Positions 11,761 through 23,145 of a DNA stretch of 64,000 nt are shown here, in pieces. Source of the stretch: Turnera subulata (lineage: Eukaryota > Streptophyta > Magnoliopsida > Malpighiales > Passifloraceae); the NCBI GenBank assembly GCA_028386065.3, contig JAKUCV010002779.1:1-64000 (forward strand), in the 5' to 3' direction. The notes under the pieces are model-generated. The model saw only the letters and a program-made list of their open reading frames with translations. It did no database searches and was not told the DNA's origin. Every line of letters starts with the position of its first letter. Position 1 is the stretch's first letter. A program made the translations under genes and the position numbers.

Positions 11761-14700
11761 TTACTCTATCATCCCATCTTCTTCATCATCGATAATCTCC
11801 TCAATCTTCATCTTTTTCACAGTCTTGGCAGCGTCGTCTCGCGGGCCGTTGGGGATTTGGATCAATACATCAGCTTTCTGACCCGTAGTTGCATTAACAA
11901 GTCCACCATTCTTTTCCACCCTGTAAACCAAGTCTTGACCATTTGGCCCTGCGTTGATATATACAGTCGAGTTCTCATCAATCTCCTCTCTAACAAGCAT
12001 CCTTGACAGCTCCGTGACCACCTTCCTCTCGAGCCATCTCCTAATGGGTCGAGCACCATAAACCTAAACACAGAGGAAAAGATAATGTCAAAACTCTGTT
12101 CACAGCAGATTATATATATTATGCAATAACACATAGTGTGACACGAGACATGATGTACTTACAGGATCATAGCTCTCCGCCAATATGTAATCCAATGCAG
12201 CATCGGTTACTGCTAGAGCAATTCCCCTCTCAGCAAGACGGACAGCAACATCCTTCATTTGCAGTCTAGCAACCTTCCTCAATTCGTCATGGGAAAGTGG
12301 GTCGAACACCACTATTTCGTCCAACCGATTCAGTAACTCGGGCCTAAAATGCTTCCGGACCTGTGGAGACAACCAATAATCAACCACTTATTGTGAAGGT
12401 CCTAAATATCAGCAAAGACCTATTCTCTAATAGCAAGATATAAGGAACTAAGCTCTGAAGCATACCTCTTGCATAACTCGATCCCGAGCAACTTGCATTG
12501 GGACCTTGCCAGTCAGGCCTGTTAACAAGTGCTCAGCTCCAAGATTGGAGGTCATGATGATTACTGTATTCCTGAAATCAACTGTACGGCCTTGCCCGTC
12601 GGTTAACCTTCCATCGTCAAGAACTTGGAGGAGGGTATTAAACACAGATGTATGTGCTTTCTCCACTTCATCAAATAAGACAACACTGTACGGTCTACGT
12701 CTGACAGCCTCAGTTAGCTGTCCGCCTTCTTCATGTCCAACATAGCTGAAACACAAGGAGAAAGGGTAAAGATACTTGCCCTGAATTTATAAGTCAAGTG
12801 CTGAACAGAGAAGTTGAAATACTTACCCTGGAGGAGCACCGATCAGCCTTGCAACAGAGTGCTGCTCCATATATTCAGACATGTCAATCCTCACCAATTG
12901 GTTTTCATTATCAAATAGTTGTTCGGCAAGAGCCTTTGCCAGTTCGGTTTTACCAACACCTGTTGGACCCAAGAATAGGAACGAGCCAGTTGGCTGTTGT
13001 GGTCTTCCTAGACCAGCCCTTGACCTCAACACCGCCTCTGCAACCGCATTGACAGCTTGGTCTTGGCCAACCACTCTCTGATGCAACCTATCCCCGAGCC
13101 CGATCAACCTATCTTTCTCATTCTGGCCAAGCCTTGTGACAGGGATGCCAGTCCATCGGCTCACTACTTCAGCAATATGATCTGGTCCAACTGTCTCGGT
13201 CAACATCAGGTTTTCATCGGTACTTCCTTCAAGCTGTGTAATAGCAGTCTCCACTTTGTCCAAGTCTCCAAACCGCAAGTCAGCAACTCTGGCCAAATCA
13301 TATCTTCTTTCTGCCTCTTGGATGGAAAACAAAATCTCCTCCCTCTTCTGCTTTAGCCGGCGGATCTCGTCAATTCTTTCCTTCTCCTTTTTGTTCTTCA
13401 TCAGCAAGGGCTGAAGCTTGTCCCTCAAATCATCAAGTTCTTTTACGACCTGAAATATAAAGAGAGAGTTAGACACCGAGAATCAGTAGATAAACAAGTC
13501 GTCTAAGGCAATTTCAATACCAGTAAACTCCATCAGCTTAATATCTATGGCACTTACTTCTGTTAAACGAGCTTTGCTCGCTTTGTCCTTCTCCTTCTCC
13601 AGTGCATGGAGCTCAACCTCTAGTTGCATCCTTTTCCTCTCAAGGTTGTCGATTTCTTCTGGCTGACTATCAAGTTGCACTCTGACATTAGCACAGGCCT
13701 CATCCACTAAATCGATTGCTTTATCAGGAAGATGGCGACCTGTATTTCAGGCAAAAGATGGTTAACACCACAAACTTGGTATGCTAAACAAACAGCTAAT
13801 CTACAATCCCACAGCAAAGTAAGAAAAACCTCCTCCAAAATCATACCTGTAATGTATCGACTTGATAATTGAGCTGCAACCACAAGAGCTCTATCCTGGA
13901 TTCTGACACCATGGTGACCTTCATATTTCTCCTTCAACCCTCGAAGGATGCTTATTGTGTCAGGAACGCTAGGCTCGGCAACATAAACTTGTTGGAACCT
14001 TCTCTCAAATGCAGCATCTTTCTCCACATACTTCCTGTATTCTTCCAAGGTAGTAGCGCCAATACACCTTAGCTGTCCTCTTGCAAGCATGGGCTTAAAC
14101 AGATTGGCAGCATCCATAGACCCCTCTGTACGCCCGGCACCAAGCACAAGATGGATTTCATCTATGAACAAAATCACTTTGCCCTCTGCCTCCTCAACTT
14201 CTTTTAAGACAGCCTTCAACCGCTCCTCAAATTCTCCTCTGTATTTTGCACCAGCTACTAAAGCACCCATGTCCAGTGCAATGAGCCGCACATCAGCAAG
14301 ATTGCTTGGAACATCGCCTCTCACGATCCTCTGAGCAAGACCTTCAACCACTGCAGTCTTGCCAACTCCTGGCTCACCAATAAGGACCGGATTATTCTTA
14401 GTTCTCCGAGATAGAATCCTAACAACCCTTCTAATTTCTTCATCCCTCCCAATAACCGGGTCAAGCTTTCCAGCTTCTTGCACAAGGTCTCTGCCATAGG
14501 TCTTCAATGCCTGAAAACTGGTATCTCCTGAAGCACTCTCCACCTTCTTCCCTTCCTTCCCTCGAAGCTTCTCAACCTCCGATTTTACAGTTGACGCAGA
14601 GACTCCCACTTCGTTCAACAAATCCTTCATCTGAGAATCCTCGAGGAGACCCAAAATCATCTGATCAACAGCTAAATAAGTGTCCCCCCGAGACTTTTGC

Positions 14701-14996
14701 AATGCTTGTGCACGCCTGATCACTTTTATCAAGGTGGTGCTTGGGGGCACTTCATCAGGAGGTGGAGATTGTGATGGTAGCTTCTTCAGGGCTTGAGTGA
14801 ACACCCTTTCAGCCGCCTGTCCAGCGTTCTCCCCACCGGCATTGCAGATTGCTTGCCTCATGATTCCACTGGGATCAGAGACTAGCGCAACTGCAAGGTG
14901 TAGAGGCGTTATCTGTGCATGACCATTACTCATCGCCAGTTCATGTGCCGATGCAAGCGCCTCGTTAGTCTTGTGAGTGAACTTTCCGGGATCCAT
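11761..14996 (-). CDS. HSP101: Heat shock protein 101 (cytosolic ClpB-type disaggregase)
   Basis: Six coding exons: 14996-13847, 13739-13558, 13449-12827, 12745-12466, 12360-12163 and 12063-11761. The total is 2736 nt, 911 residues, the same length as Arabidopsis HSP101. All introns are GT-AG and in frame. Domains: Clp N domain (1-150); first AAA+ module with Walker A GEPGVGKT (207-214) and Walker B VILFIDE (274-280); coiled-coil middle domain of ClpB type, spanning exons 2-3; second AAA+ module with GPTGVGKT and [11 protein letters not shown]; acidic C-terminus ending DDEEDGMIE. No transit peptide precedes [14 protein letters not shown], so it is the cytosolic form rather than plastid or mitochondrial ClpB. 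The hexamer threads aggregated proteins through its pore using ATP, with HSP70 and small HSPs, and is needed for acquired thermotolerance. All catalytic motifs are intact. Confidence 0.96.
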
Positions 14997-15002
14997 CCCT
15001 GC

Positions 15003-15273
15003 CTGTCTTTAGTACTATTAAAACTGTTACCAAAACACAATAACAAGACAGAAATCAGAACCCAGAACCCAGAAGTCAATACAAGTGCAAACAAAAGACA
15101 AAATCCTGTGGAACAGAGTCCACTAACAAACCATAGTCTCATTCCACCATTGCATCAAACAGCAAGACTACGCTAAAACTCCCAAACAGCCAACTCGCCT
15201 TACAGCTTATAATCAACCCAGAAAAGAATAGGCATGAACACAGCAAGATAGAGAAAAGGGAAATATTACTTAC
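15003..15273 (-). other. Probable intron in the HSP101 5' UTR
   Basis: On the minus strand a strong donor CTAAG|GTAAGT lies at 15274/15273 and an acceptor ..AAGACAG|GC at 15003/15002, six bases before the HSP101 ATG. This predicts a roughly 271-bp leader intron. An alternative acceptor three to four bases further downstream is possible. This is inferred from splice signals only. Confidence 0.5.
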
Positions 15274-15507
15274 CTTAGTGTGAAGAGCGACGTCTAGAGT
15301 GTGGTTATGATCAACAATAATGGATTATTGAAACAAACTATTTGCAGTTTTCCCTTGAACAAGTAAGTCTCTGATTCTACTTCCTGCGCTCGAAGAGTTT
15401 TCGCTTTGAATTGGTTTCGAAAACTGAAGAGTGGATTTTCCTTTTTTTTTTTTTTTGGTTCTCCTTGGTTTTTCGGTTTCTGTGTGTCGGGGGGAAATGG
15501 AGGGTCT

Positions 15508-15573
15508 TCTTTTAAGTGAAGTGGGGGAGACATCTGGAACATACTAGACACGTGGCACTAGAAATTACTAGAT
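15508..15573 (-). promoter_or_regulatory. Candidate HSP101 promoter: TATA-like box, G-box/ABRE core, two imperfect heat-shock elements
   Basis: Upstream of HSP101 on the minus strand there is a TATA-like TTAAAAGA (about 15508-15516). Next comes an imperfect heat-shock element (15537-15549, GAA-nn-TAC-nn-GA), a CACGTG G-box/ABRE core with GC flank (15549-15554), and a second, similar heat-shock element (15561-15573). The two HSE-like modules share the same degenerate middle triplet and are 24 bp apart. Such an arrangement near the TATA box is expected for an HSF-regulated gene, but each module departs from the GAAnnTTCnnGAA consensus. Confidence 0.4.
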
Positions 15574-15970
15574 GCTGTAAGAAGGGAAGAGGAGAAGGAA
15601 TAGAGAGGGGACAAGCAGCGAGCGAGCCCACCGCACCAAACTCAATGATACTGTGCCGTTTTTATTGTGGGCCATGACAGCCCATGCCCATTTTGTTCGA
15701 TGAATCAGGGAATGGAACCTCCTGGAATTTTTCCTTTTTTTTTTTGGTAATGGAACCTCCTGGATTTACCCAGAACGCCACTCGCCAGGTACGTTACCAA
15801 GAAAAGCACCCCAATGACCCCTTTCCACCCAAATTCCCATTACTTGACTAAGTATTGTTTTCCTGTGTAGACAATAGTAATAAAGTCACACTTGACTGAT
15901 TTCATTGACGTTGAAAAAAATTATCCGTATCTTTATTTTATCCATCATCTCAGAAATACTAATATTTATA

Positions 15971-16073
15971 ACAGCACCAAAGTAGTGCAGTGGCATGAAT
16001 TTCACCAAGGCCATCATGGTTCAAACTGTGGGTGGGTAGGGAAATGATTAGCCTCTAGGCTTGTATCAAAAAA
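15971..16073 (+). mobile_element. Short SINE insertion, about 103 bp, with 17-bp TSD
   Basis: The insert is flanked by the perfect 17-bp repeat AAATACTAATATTTATA (15954-15970 and 16074-16090). It has a polymerase III A-box-like TAGTGCAGTGGC (15983-15994), a B-box-like GGTTCAAACTG (16019-16029), and a short oligo-A tail directly before the right repeat. These are the marks of a SINE moved by LINE machinery. At about 103 bp it is short for plant SINEs, little longer than its tRNA-like head. Confidence 0.75.
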
Positions 16074-16090
16074 AAATACTAATATTTATA

Positions 16091-17279
16091 CATCTAACGA
16101 GTAAAATTCATATCACAATCAGTAGTACAATGGTAATCTTTAAAAAAACAGAAAAAGAAAAAAAAGTCACTATTCGTCAATATCCTGTACCTTACTAATG
16201 CGGTAATGCCCATGAGAAAATAGAACACTTGGCCACCGACCAGAGCGTATCCCGAACTATCTGAGATTTTCCTGTTTTGTTTTATTAAATCTATGTGAGA
16301 TTGATGTTCGTGTACGCATTATATTTTTCTATTTTTATGATATCTGCTGTACCATTTTTTTTCTCTTCTGAACGGCGTCTGTTGTACTATTTACCTATTT
16401 TTCTAACAGCATCTGTGGTACTATTTTTTTTTTGAACGCATCTGTTGTACTATTTGATGAACCTCTTTTAAACCTTCTTCTACACGTGCCCAAATATCCC
16501 CAGCAACCCCAAGGCAACATCCAATGGCATCCCATCCAGAAACTGATGGCTCAGTCCCAAATTGCAGTGGCCAACAAAAGGCACATTTTGCTATGTATCG
16601 TGCGATAACTAGTTTTTGTAATAGTGATTTATCGTTAAAGAAATCAATCCCTACAACTTTCAGTAGAAAGAGTCTTTACATTAACTTATGTCGTCCTGAT
16701 TAAATACAATATGTTTATTTTTATTGCCATTAAAGGGACCATATAACTTCCATTCGTTGGAGACCTACGTAGATTAGATTATCCTCACACGGGGAGTAGC
16801 GATTTGGTCCAGATGTTTGTCAAACCAAAAATAAGAAAACATAACAGCTTTCATCAGATACAAACATTATTTTCCCACCTTAGATGGTACTTGGAAAATT
16901 ATAAGCTGCAAAAGATTTAAGATGTTACAGAGACGACCTCATAATTGTTGTTTCGGCAAGAGAAAATTGAGCACATATATCCTCCATCCACAGTTGTCAC
17001 ACTACCCTTTTTTTTTTCAGCAGGAACGAGGGGAACATCATCATGGACATGCTTCGACCTTTCATGAGACCTTCGCAAATTATGATATCGTTGAACTATG
17101 AATTGAAGACAGCCTTTTAATATCAAACCGCAGAAACGTCAGAGGCATGTTGCATCAACTGACTGGAAAAGTAGCCACTCTTTGCCAATACAAACGAGGG
17201 CCAAACACAATAAATAAGATGGATGTTACCATGTACGAAGACATTCTTGCTGGTCATTTTCATTTCAAGTTTTCATTAC
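16091..17279. other. Spacer and probable VIP4 3' UTR
   Basis: Three rough copies of a short unit (TCTGTTGTACTATTT and variants) occur at about 16340-16455. A 69-codon frame at 17126-16917 (-) downstream of VIP4 has no known domain and probably lies in the 3' UTR. Confidence 0.4.
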
Positions 17280-20200
17280 TCAATCCTCATCACTATCATA
17301 TACAACTGCCATTCGGCGGTGGGTTGGCATCTTTCTTGGAGGGGAATCCTCATCTGACTCGATACCTCCCCGCTTGTGACCACCCCTAAATTCCTTCCCT
17401 TTTTGCTTTGGCTCCTGCCAAAAAGAAAGAAAAGAAATTCAAGCTATGGCATCTAACACAATAGCAACCACAGTACCAAAAAGATTAAAGGAGAACAACA
17501 AGTTACTGCAATAGAAACATAGGCACTCCCATTTCTCTTACTGAGATACTACCAACAAAAAATGTCAAATAGAAATAGAAAGACGGATGGACACTGGCCA
17601 AGGACTTTCATCAAAGAAAACCATAATGTGTAGATTTTAGAACAATAAAAACAAACTCGAGAACAAACATAATCTTATTATTGCTAGTTAGTAGTTTGCC
17701 ACTTCTGTATCTGTCCATCGGTATATTTTCAACCCTACAAGTCAAATATCCACAACAGAATCAGGCAATCCAGATGAGGCCACTTACCTCAACCTCCTCC
17801 TCCGAGGCTTCATTAACTTCTGCCTCTTCTTCATAACGCTCTTCTTCCTCTTCATCTTCTTCATAGTCCGGCTCTGGTTCCTCAACTCTCTTACGAGGCG
17901 GAGACCTATCATCTTCGTCTCCTTCTGTTTCATACTCAGATTCCTCCCTCTCACTGTCAGAGAAATCCACTGGACGTTTGGATGATTTAACAGACTTGTG
18001 CAGAATGTCTTTGTTCCCCTGTTGTTGGTGTACAAAGAGCAGATTAAATATATCTTTGTCCAGAAGGAAAAAGTTAAATCACATAATGGTCACATCTAGA
18101 ATACCTTCTTTGCACTCATGATGCGTTTCTCAGCCCGAGCTTCAACTTCCAGATCTTCCTCAAAGCGGCGGCGTGAACGGCGTGGATCATAATAATCTTG
18201 TTCCTCCTCCTGATTGAAACAGAAGATTAAGAATATCAAATATACACTCTTCACTGAAAATTTTCATGATTAATGAACACCACCATCATAACCAAAATAC
18301 TGGCATTTTTTCCAATTAAACAAGTTCATTGTTTTAAAAAAACTAGCATTTAGTGGATAGAAAAAAGAGATTCCTGAGAGAAAGGCAAGCAAGCGTTAGG
18401 AAGCCAAAGCATATGCCAAACACAAACCTCATCAAGAGCATCCTCCAAGAACCCAGGTGACAGTTGGCGCCTACGTTCCACAGCTGGAGTATACTTCCGA
18501 CTTACTTTTTCCTTCTTTCGGTTAAGCATCACATTTGCCCTTATTGTTTGGCTTTCAGCCTAGAAAACCACATGAATAACAGAAATTGGACTCCATGAAA
18601 CCCTACAGAAATTACTCAGGTACTGTACTTAAAAGTAACTTTTTACCTTTTCTTTTTCCTCCTTTTCTCTCTCAGGATCAATGTCAGTGATGCAATTCTT
18701 GACTTTATAGACCTTTCTATGCTGTGAGTCAACAAGAGCGGTCAACAGCCTATGAGAGTTTGATGATAATGATGATGGCATGAATCTCATCTTCCTTAAT
18801 ATTCTTCCTTGTGATTGAAGAAGGGACTGCAGGTAGGGAGAAAGCCAGTTGAATGCGGAACCAAATACTCAAACAAAGTTCACCAGGAAAAAAGAAGAGT
18901 TCGACAAGAGGAAAAAGGGAAGTTCAACGCTCAATGCCCAGTCAGACGGCACTGAATCTTGCATGTGAACCATAACCCCAAAATTCAAAATTTTTCTATA
19001 ATGTGTGCACATACAGACATTGTATCGAGATTGTGAACTATAACTACTGCTACCTAGCTTTCAGGATACCAAGATAGGAGAAACTGCCCCCTAATTGTAC
19101 AGAAGAAAAACAAGTCATACGAAGCAAAAATAAATTCCAGATTCAATAATTTCTTGTTAAAAATCCTATTAAACCAGTATAGCAATTGGCCAATTGATAT
19201 CATGCAGGACAAGAGTTTTTTTTGAGCAACAGTTAAGAGTTTTTTTTTTTTTTTACCAAAACAGTGTTGGGAGAAGTCTAGGCTAGCTTCCAATGCTAGA
19301 ATGCAGCCCACGCCTTTTATTTCAACCCAGTGCTCACACCTATGATAGTCATTAGCCGCCATCTGCAGCCATTAGCATAATAACTACATAGGCATAGAGC
19401 AGGTTTTGTTGTAGGAGAGGTTGCGACAGTCACAGTTGCTATTCTTAAAGCAAGGACTAGGGCCCTCCCCGTGGCAACAGTTAAGAGCAGAAAGATAAAA
19501 ATATTGCAGATATTACACAGTAAAATCATACAGGTTAGAACATAGTTGAGATATAACCTTGTTGTGTCTAAGGAAGAGGTGTGTTTGATCATGTTTCGCA
19601 TCTTGCACCGAAATATCAAGAACTTCGTTCCCAATTAGTAACTGCAAACTGCCATCTGACCATCTTACAAACCGTGCATTGCTTTCGATCTGGATATCAG
19701 AAGGGGGGAAATTTATCAGATGCTGTCCCATATAAGCGCACTGAAATAGGAGAATAACAGTAAAAATAAGAAGTTTTAAGGTATTGCTGGTCTATGACTT
19801 GTTCAAGTGAATTGAACACCAGTAAGTAAACCTTCAGCACATGGTGTATATAAACTTCAGGAACACAGACAATGCTAATTGAAGCGCTGTCTGCATGTCA
19901 TACATAAACTTGCTTTGAATCACATTGATGTAAAATAGAAGCAATCAACTCACCAATTTTCTGCCATCAGGTTTTTTAACAGATCTCCACCGGACTATAT
20001 TGTTCTCCAGGCGTATTCGTTTTTTAGCTCCAGAAGCATCCGTCACAAATGTCTTTTCTTCCACATATGTCTTCGGATCAAAAGGGTTTGGATCAATGCC
20101 CATAATGTTTGAAACTTTTATCATGTTCATCTGCAAACGAGAGTTCAAATTTTACAGCAAGTAAAAACTTGTAATAACATGCATATGCGTAAATTAGCAT

Positions 20201-22077
20201 GTGAAAATGTAGGCACCACGGGGAAACTACTCTACATAGGCTATGGGACCAACAATGTTCTATAATCACGATAATACATCATCTTCTGACATGATAAATT
20301 TGCTGCAGAAACAAGAGTTTGCCAAACCCATTGCAGAATATGCAATGAAAAAGATTTCAGAATCATTTTGCAGTAAAGGAAATAACCATTGTCTCCAAAG
20401 CCACCTCACTTTGTCAAAGAAAAGCAAAAATAGAAATGAGAACTTCTATTGAAACCTAAAAGGACTGCATAAGACTATTTCTTATGCAACCAAACAGAAC
20501 ACTTCGGATGGTGGTAGCTCATGCTGCTGAAAGAACATAAAACTCTATGTAAGTGCAGTATATGATTGCAGCAACCCAATATCACAAGATGAGCTGATTA
20601 TGACTTTATTCTGAAATCATATAGAAGAAGAAGAAAGAAGAATACAAAATTTATACCCTAGTTGGATCTGCGGGAGGTGGGCGAAAGGGCATCTCAATCT
20701 CTATTGGGGGGCCAACTGGTTTCTCCTTAGCTTTAGCCTCTATGTTCTCCTCTTCAGATTCATATCGAGCATCCTCATCGGCTATCATATCCTCAGGCCT
20801 AAGACCCTTTTCGTAGCTGCCTTCCTCATCAATAGGAGACCTCTGCAAAATAAAGATGCAATAAACCATGTTCACAGCCATCAACATGCTTGGGAGAATC
20901 GAAACATAAAAACATGAGTGTGTTGGTTTTGGCTTTCCACACTCACATCTTGCTCAATGTCATTTCGAACAGGATATCCATCCTCTTCTTCATCATCAGA
21001 ATCACCAAAGACATCACGAATTTCAACAGCTGGCTGTGAAATATGAGCCCGTTCCTTCTCCTCTCCCTGTGACTTGCTATTACAAAGCAAATTTACTTAT
21101 AGTAATGAATGGAACAACATAACAAGTACAGAAGCAGACCATGCATTGCAATCTCCACGAGATATGTTTTCAGCAATAGCAGACAGACAAATGCAGAAAT
21201 TTCATTATAAAAAACAGAATTACAAAAAAAAGTGAGGAGCTACCTCTGGCTTCTAGCCTGATCAACCTCCATGTCCTCATTGTCGGCATACGGTTGTTCC
21301 TCGGATCTTTCGGACTCACTATCAACCACGTCTCGTCTCCGACTAGTCACCACTCTTTGACCATACTCCTCTTTCTCGTCGCTATCACTGTCTTTCGCTT
21401 CACTCCCTTCCCTCTGATCACCAACGTCTACTTCCTGAGAACTCGCTTCTCTCTCACCTTCGCTTTCTCCAGGATCCGGTTCCACCTCGTGCATTTCACC
21501 TTCACTCTCTATTTCAACATCCTCGTGTCCCTCCACTTCCCCTTCGCCTTCACCTTCCCCTTCCCCTTCCCCCTCACCTTCACCTTCATTCCTCAGCTCT
21601 CCCTCGGCTTCATCCTGGGGAAGCCAATCATCACAAGAACAAGTGAGTAAATGCAAAGCAGCTCATAATTTGCAAACCACAAACCCTTTTAAAAATTATA
21701 TCGTTTACTTTTGCGTGTTTTTTTTTTAAAAATTCCTCACTCAATTCATCGAGCAAAGAAATAAAAAAAAAGAACAAACGTGGCACAATTTAGTATTAGA
21801 GCAGAAAACCTAGCAATAGCCCTATACAAAACTGCATTGCCAATACAAAAAAATCCTAATCCGAAACCTTCTCCTGCGAACAATTTTTTCCGAAAAAAAA
21901 AAAACAGTAACTAAACCAATGCGTGATTTTCAAATAGAAAGCGAATGGAGCGAATTTGATTACAGAGTAATTGGGATGGGGATTGGATTCATGCTCGGAA
22001 TCGATCTCCTCTTCTTCCTCCGACTGGTCGCCGAAGAGGTTCTGCATCATCTGGTGCCTCTTCTCTTCGCCGCCCAT
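17280..22077 (-). CDS. VIP4: VIP4, LEO1-like subunit of the Paf1 transcription-elongation complex
   Basis: Eleven exons: 22077-21964, 21614-21244, 21076-20947, 20842-20657, 20130-19954, 19740-19558, 18826-18647, 18559-18428, 18209-18105, 18018-17788 and 17414-17280. They sum to 1944 nt, 647 residues; Arabidopsis VIP4 has about 625. All junctions are GT-AG and in frame. The N-terminus MGGEEKRHQMMQNLFGDQS and the acidic E/D/S-rich first third match VIP4. The LEO1 core follows in exons 4-7: MPFRPPPADPT, NIVRWR, NARFVRWSDGSLQLLIGNEV and SQGRILRKMRF. The tail is again acidic and basic, ending VVYDSDED. With the other Paf1C subunits, LEO1/VIP4 travels with RNA polymerase II and supports H3K4 and H3K36 methylation; in Arabidopsis its loss lowers FLC and causes early flowering. 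The start was set at 22077; a GTG slightly upstream is not a credible start. An EG repeat lies in exon 2. Confidence 0.95.
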
Positions 22078-23145
22078 CTTTTCCTTGCCGGTGCACACAG
22101 TAGAATAGCGGTTCCTTCCCTTCTCCTGGTCCTCCTGGCGGTATCACCTATATATCGAGTTGCTCGCTTTGGATTGATTATCGGAGGAGGAGGATCTACT
22201 GCTACTGCGTTTTGCTCTCTGCTTTTTGATATTTCGCGTCAAAATCCGTGACACGTTTAGTGTTGTTGCTTCGTTAACGTTTACCGGTCCTGGTAGATTT
22301 TTCTTTCTTTCTCTTTTTTACCAACAAACCAAACCGTAGGCTGTGGGGGGATAGGTTATCTAATTACTTTTTTTTTTTTAACTTTCTTTTTGTATACTAG
22401 ATTTTCCGTATGATAAGGTAATATAATATAATTACTTTTTCAAATTAATTATCATTAATATATAAAAATTAAAATATGTAAATAAAAGAAATTAAATTAA
22501 TTTATGAAAAATTGTTGTCAGAGGATATAATAGTAATTTTCTCACAAATTTTATGAGATGTTAGTTTTTAGAATTTAAATTTATTATTGATACTTTTTCT
22601 TTCCTTGTTAGTCTCACTTATACATTTTTTATTTTCAATAACTAAGATCGTATAATATTTTTTAACTTTAAAATATCATTATATAATGATAAATAATATG
22701 TTAACTATTTTTTTCCTAATAATTATTTTCTACAACAATTAACTTTTGATTTAATTGTATGAGTAACTTTTATTTTATAACATTCACCACATATTATATA
22801 AAGTCCATATTTTTATATCAAAAAAATAAAGTCTATGTTAATCATTTTTTTATTTTTTTCACGAGACATGATATTTTTCCTAAAAATTGTATTAATCACT
22901 CATTTCTTCTTCTTTTTTTTTTCATTCGACAACTTAAAGTAATAAGGTAGGGCTCAATAATTGAGCTCCCGCGATTAACACTTGACATCTCAGTTAAATA
23001 TCTTATTACCCCTGTAATGGAGACGTACAAAGATTAAGCTGATCAACGATTCCGTTTAATTTTATACCTCCAAACAAACATGACATAACAAACTAAATTA
23101 GAATTCATATTTTGATCACAGAGAAATTTCAAATACAAAATATTT
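22078..23145. other. AT-rich spacer between VIP4 and KS
   Basis: Divergent from VIP4, whose promoter lies at about 22080-22330. The rest is very AT-rich with no recognisable gene. KS 3' UTR sequence must lie just below 23146. Confidence 0.5.
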
